The position numbers and the translations under genes were made by a program. Below are positions 61,303 through 64,000 of a DNA stretch of 64,000 nt, one piece after another. The stretch spans positions 1-64,000 of the forward strand of contig NZ_CALIMF010000007.1 of the NCBI RefSeq assembly GCF_938028735.1, written 5' to 3'. Below the pieces are notes generated by a model that was not told the origin of the DNA, did no database searches, and saw only the letters and a program-made list of their open reading frames with translations. The DNA comes from an uncultured Thermanaerothrix sp. Its GTDB lineage: Bacteria > Chloroflexota > Anaerolineae > Anaerolineales > Anaerolineaceae. Numbering within the stretch: position 1 is the first letter of the stretch; the number at the start of each line of letters is the position of its first letter.

Positions 61303-62147
61303 CGCGTAAGGGTGGCTTAGGTAAGGGGCTGGAGGCCCTCATTCCGGGTGGCTCCGGGACGTCTCCGGAAGGCGGGATCACTTATGTGCCCATTGATCAG
61401 ATTGTGCCTAATCCACTTCAGCCGCGCGCAACTCTGGATGCTGAGGGGCTGGATGAACTGGCGGCCTCAATACGCGAGCACGGGGTTCTGCAACCTCTGC
61501 TGGTCAGTCCGGAAGGAGAAGGACGATATGTGCTGATCGCTGGCGAGCGACGTTGGCGCGCGGCGCGTCAGGCAGGGCTAGAGATGGTGCCGGTACTACT
61601 TCGACCGGCTAGTGATGTACAGCGCCTAGCGCTGGCGCTTATCGAGAATCTGCAGCGCGCCGATCTTACACCCTTAGAGATGGCCGAAGCCTATCGCCAA
61701 CTGCATGAGGACTTTGGTCTTTCGCATGAGGAAATTGCGCGTCAGGTGGGGAAGAGCCGTGTGGCTGTAACCAATACCCTGCGTCTCCTCAAATTGCCCC
61801 CTCCAGTGCGCGAAGCTCTGGCGGCAGGCAAGATTAGCGAGGGACATGCGCGGGCTCTTTTGGGCCTATCCACTGCCCAGGCGCAGGTAGCGGTTCTGGA
61901 AGTTGTGTTGCGTCAGAACCTTAGCGTTCGCCAAACCGAGATGTTGGTGCAGCGCTATCAAGGCCAACGTCCAACCTCAAAGGGACGGAGTGAGTCACCG
62001 CCCGAAACGCGCGATCTGGAAGCACGTTTGGAGGAGCGCCTTGGCACGCGCGTGATGCTGCGTCGGGGCAAGCGAGGAGGCAGCCTGGTTATCCGTTTTT
62101 ACTCAGATGAGGAATTAGAAACTTTGCTCAAGGTGCTTTTAGGCTGA
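61299..62147 (+). CDS. parB: Chromosome-partitioning protein ParB (Spo0J)
   Basis: 282 residues. The start RKGGLGKGLEALIPG is typical of ParB. The CTPase/N-terminal domain has IVPNPLQPR, LAASIREHGVLQPLLV and YVLIAGERRWRAARQAG. ALIENLQRADLTPLEMAEAYRQL and the helix-turn-helix LSHEEIARQVGKSRVAVTNTLRLLKLP bind parS. SEGHARALL and a C-terminal dimerisation end follow. I found no canonical parS in the window. Confidence 0.96.
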   Translation: MTRKGGLGKGLEALIPGGSGTSPEGGITYVPIDQIVPNPLQPRATLDAEGLDELAASIREHGVLQPLLVSPEGEGRYVLIAGERRWRAARQAGLEMVPVLLRPASDVQRLALALIENLQRADLTPLEMAEAYRQLHEDFGLSHEEIARQVGKSRVAVTNTLRLLKLPPPVREALAAGKISEGHARALLGLSTAQAQVAVLEVVLRQNLSVRQTEMLVQRYQGQRPTSKGRSESPPETRDLEARLEERLGTRVMLRRGKRGGSLVIRFYSDEELETLLKVLLG

Positions 62148-62158
62148 GAGGAGAGGTC

Positions 62159-63751
62159 ATGCTGATCCTGCACAATGCCCGCATCTATACTTTAGATCCC
62201 CAACGGCCAGTTGCGACAGCGCTAGCGATTGAACAAGATCGCATAGTGGCTGTTGGTGAGGCTGCGGAGATTATGGATTGGGCGCATGCGGGCTCAAGTG
62301 TGCAAGACATGGAGGGGAAAGTTATCCTGCCTGGGTTGGTAGATGCGCATATTCACCTGCAACATTTTGCCCTCAACCTTCAACGGGTGGATTGCGAAAC
62401 ACCCACACGTGCGGAATGTCTGCGGCGGGTGGCAGAACGGGTTGCTCAAACACCACCAGGTCAGTGGATCCTGGGGCATGGTTGGAATCAGAATGTCTGG
62501 CCTGAAGGCTTTGGCTCTGCCCAGGACTTGGATGTACTAACCTCTATGCATCCAGTTTTTCTGACGGCGAAATCCCTGCATGCTGCATGGGTAAATTCCA
62601 CGGCCTTGCGCCTGGCTGGGATTGACGAGCACACGCCTGACCCGCCAGATGGTCGTATCCAGCGCGATGAGCGTGGTCAGCCGACCGGCATTCTTTTCGA
62701 AGCGGCGGTGGAATTGGTGCAGCGTTGCATCCCTCAGCCAGGGGTTCAAGAAGTAGCACAGGCCATCCAGGAGGCCCAATCTGCTCTATGGCGCATGGGC
62801 TTGACCGGAGTACATGATTTCGACCAGCGCACTTGTTTTCTGGCCTTGCAGATCTTGCAGCGGGAAGGTCGCCTTATGCTTCGAGTGCTTAAGAGCCTTC
62901 CCGCCGACTTGTTGGATGAAGCGATTAATCTGGGGCTTGGAAGTGGCTTTGGCGATGCCTGGCTACGCATTGGTGGGGTGAAATTATTCTCGGATGGGGC
63001 ATTGGGCCCTCAAACGGCGGCCATGTTTGAGCCGTATCTTGAGCGCGATGACCGGGGCTTGCTCTTTTTAGATGCTGAGCAGATTTTTGAGATGGGACGC
63101 AAGGCTGGTGAGGTGGGGTTAAGCCTGGCTGTGCATGCCATTGGGGATCGTGCAAATGCGGAGGTACTGACGGGGCTGGAGCGTTTGCGAGTCTGGGAAA
63201 CTGCTTCGGGTAAGCCTCATTTGCGTCATCGGATTGAGCATGTTCAACTTCTGCGTCCGCAGGATGTGGGGCGGCTGGCACGGGCGGGCATCATCGCCTC
63301 CGTGCAGCCTATCCATGCCACATCGGATATGTACATGGCAGATCGCTACTGGGGAGAACGTGCTCGTTTCGCTTATGCCTATCGTTCGCTGCTGGCGCAG
63401 GGAACGCGCCTGGCGTTTGGCTCAGATGCACCGGTGGAAACTCCCAATCCGTTCTGGGGGATTCATGCTGCCGTGACGCGGCGACGTCAGGATGGTCAAC
63501 CAGGTCCAGAAGGATGGTTCCCTCAGGAACGGTTAACCCTGGAACACGCCTTGGAAGCATACACCCTCGGCCCGGCATATGCAGCTGGACTGGAGCATAA
63601 TTTGGGGCGTTTACGCGAGGGTTATTATGCTGATCTCATCGTCTTGGACGAAGATCCTTGGCAGTTGCCAGCGGACCTACTGTATCAACTTCAGCCCTGC
63701 GCGACCATGGTGGGAGGGAAATGGGTATGGGTGAAAGGGGGAACCGAGTGA
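62159..63751 (+). CDS. YtcJ-like metal-dependent amidohydrolase
   Basis: 530 residues of the amidohydrolase superfamily. The metal site begins GLVDAHIHLQHF; GHGWNQNVWPEGFGSAQDLD, LHAAWVNSTAL, GVKLFSDGALGPQTAAM, AVHAIGDRAN, RHRIEHVQLLRPQDVGRLARAGIIASVQPIHATSD and AFGSDAPVETPNP follow the YtcJ (exoenzyme regulatory-like) pattern. The substrate is unknown. GAGAGGTC precedes the ATG. Its stop overlaps the next start (GTGA). Confidence 0.92.
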   Translation: MLILHNARIYTLDPQRPVATALAIEQDRIVAVGEAAEIMDWAHAGSSVQDMEGKVILPGLVDAHIHLQHFALNLQRVDCETPTRAECLRRVAERVAQTPPGQWILGHGWNQNVWPEGFGSAQDLDVLTSMHPVFLTAKSLHAAWVNSTALRLAGIDEHTPDPPDGRIQRDERGQPTGILFEAAVELVQRCIPQPGVQEVAQAIQEAQSALWRMGLTGVHDFDQRTCFLALQILQREGRLMLRVLKSLPADLLDEAINLGLGSGFGDAWLRIGGVKLFSDGALGPQTAAMFEPYLERDDRGLLFLDAEQIFEMGRKAGEVGLSLAVHAIGDRANAEVLTGLERLRVWETASGKPHLRHRIEHVQLLRPQDVGRLARAGIIASVQPIHATSDMYMADRYWGERARFAYAYRSLLAQGTRLAFGSDAPVETPNPFWGIHAAVTRRRQDGQPGPEGWFPQERLTLEHALEAYTLGPAYAAGLEHNLGRLREGYYADLIVLDEDPWQLPADLLYQLQPCATMVGGKWVWVKGGTE

Positions 63752-64000
63752 ATGTAACGCCTGTGCCGCTTACCCCGGAGATCCTAGTGCCTCGTCTAGG
63801 AGATTACCTGGTTGAACGGGGATGGCTCTCCCAGGAAGATCTGGAGGCGGTGCTCAGTTATCAGGCTGCCTTGCGTGACCGGGGACAGGAGGTGCCATTG
63901 TTAGGCCAGCTCCTGGTCAAATTGGGCAAAATCAGCCAAAGCCTTTTGGACCAAGCCATCACGGAATACGTGCTTCAGTTACGGGCAGCCCTGGAAGAGA
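63748..64000 (+). CDS. MshEN-like domain protein, N-terminal part only
   Basis: This frame is missing from the ORF track because it runs off the right edge. The visible 84 residues include LGDYLVERGWLSQEDLEAVLSYQAAL and LLGQLLVKLGKISQSLLDQAITEYVLQLRAAL, which resemble the paired-helix MshEN/GSPII_E N-terminal domain that can bind c-di-GMP or serve as a protein-binding module. The GTG start overlaps the amidohydrolase stop. The rest could be a sensor or an ATPase; it cannot be told from here. Confidence 0.65.
   Translation, partial: MNVTPVPLTPEILVPRLGDYLVERGWLSQEDLEAVLSYQAALRDRGQEVPLLGQLLVKLGKISQSLLDQAITEYVLQLRAALEE

Overview
The window looks like a chromosomal segment of a Chloroflexota bacterium, probably class Anaerolineae. 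This rests on its moderately high GC, the many lipoprotein or membrane proteins with Pro/Thr-rich linkers, a winged-helix gene heading an exopolysaccharide cluster, and the mix of housekeeping genes. It is inferred from gene content only; there is no rRNA gene here. I recognised no tRNA, rRNA, CRISPR array, insertion sequence or prophage. Genes are packed tightly, often with 4-bp ATGA or GTGA overlaps, and the ORF track starts many of them too far upstream. Starts were reset using ribosome binding sites and family N-termini.

Layout: (1) 1-4.1 kb: a partial PAS/GAF sensor, rarA, a histidine phosphatase, and a DUF4395/thioredoxin-like pair behind three LacI-type operator-like sites. (2) 4.1-16.1 kb: one long plus-strand surface-glycan operon from a canonical promoter. 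It holds a winged-helix regulator, GDP-fucose synthase, an ABC-2 polysaccharide exporter, a capsule-type transferase, a methyltransferase, PseB-like and RmlD-like enzymes, a NeuB-like synthase, a GT4, an SpsF-like cytidylyltransferase and a putative GT-A protein. (3) 16.1-20.5 kb: a lipoprotein, purA, a LysM protein and a LysR regulator. (4) 20.5-27.4 kb: a minus-strand set of a receiver/IS200-like fusion, polA and a TPR protein, closed by a terminator. (5) 27.5-31 kb: wecC-wecB-GT4, giving UDP-ManNAcA and a glycosyltransferase. (6) 31-34.5 kb: a phosphoribosyltransferase, two related membrane proteins and hutU.

(7) 34.6-41.2 kb: a striking cluster of RNA-modification genes. It has a Tgt-like enzyme, two tandem Arm/FmrO-type 16S rRNA methyltransferases, an RsmF-like m5C methyltransferase, RsmE, a YhhQ-type queuosine-precursor transporter and RsmI. 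All of the recognisable rRNA targets lie in or next to the decoding site. (8) 41.3-43.6 kb: azlCD and an aminotransferase. (9) 44-49.9 kb: a complete seven-gene Mrp Na+/H+ antiporter operon. (10) 49.9-53.3 kb: an S9 peptidase, thioredoxin and class II fructose-bisphosphate aldolase.

(11) 53.3-58.9 kb: a minus-strand module of uncharacterised function. It holds a PAS-GAF histidine kinase and NarL-type regulator (AT-rich), then a DUF1097 membrane protein, a cupin, a UPF0261 (Tm-1-like) protein and a TIM-barrel Tm-1-like partner. (12) 59-64 kb: a zinc-ribbon membrane protein, a PfkB kinase, parA-parB, an amidohydrolase and the start of an MshEN-like protein.

The best candidates for undescribed biology are the decoding-centre modification island with its tandem Arm-type methyltransferases, the polA-linked response-regulator/dead-transposase fusion, the two-component-controlled Tm-1-like module, and a nonulosonic-acid-like pathway that has a reductase where an aminotransferase is expected.
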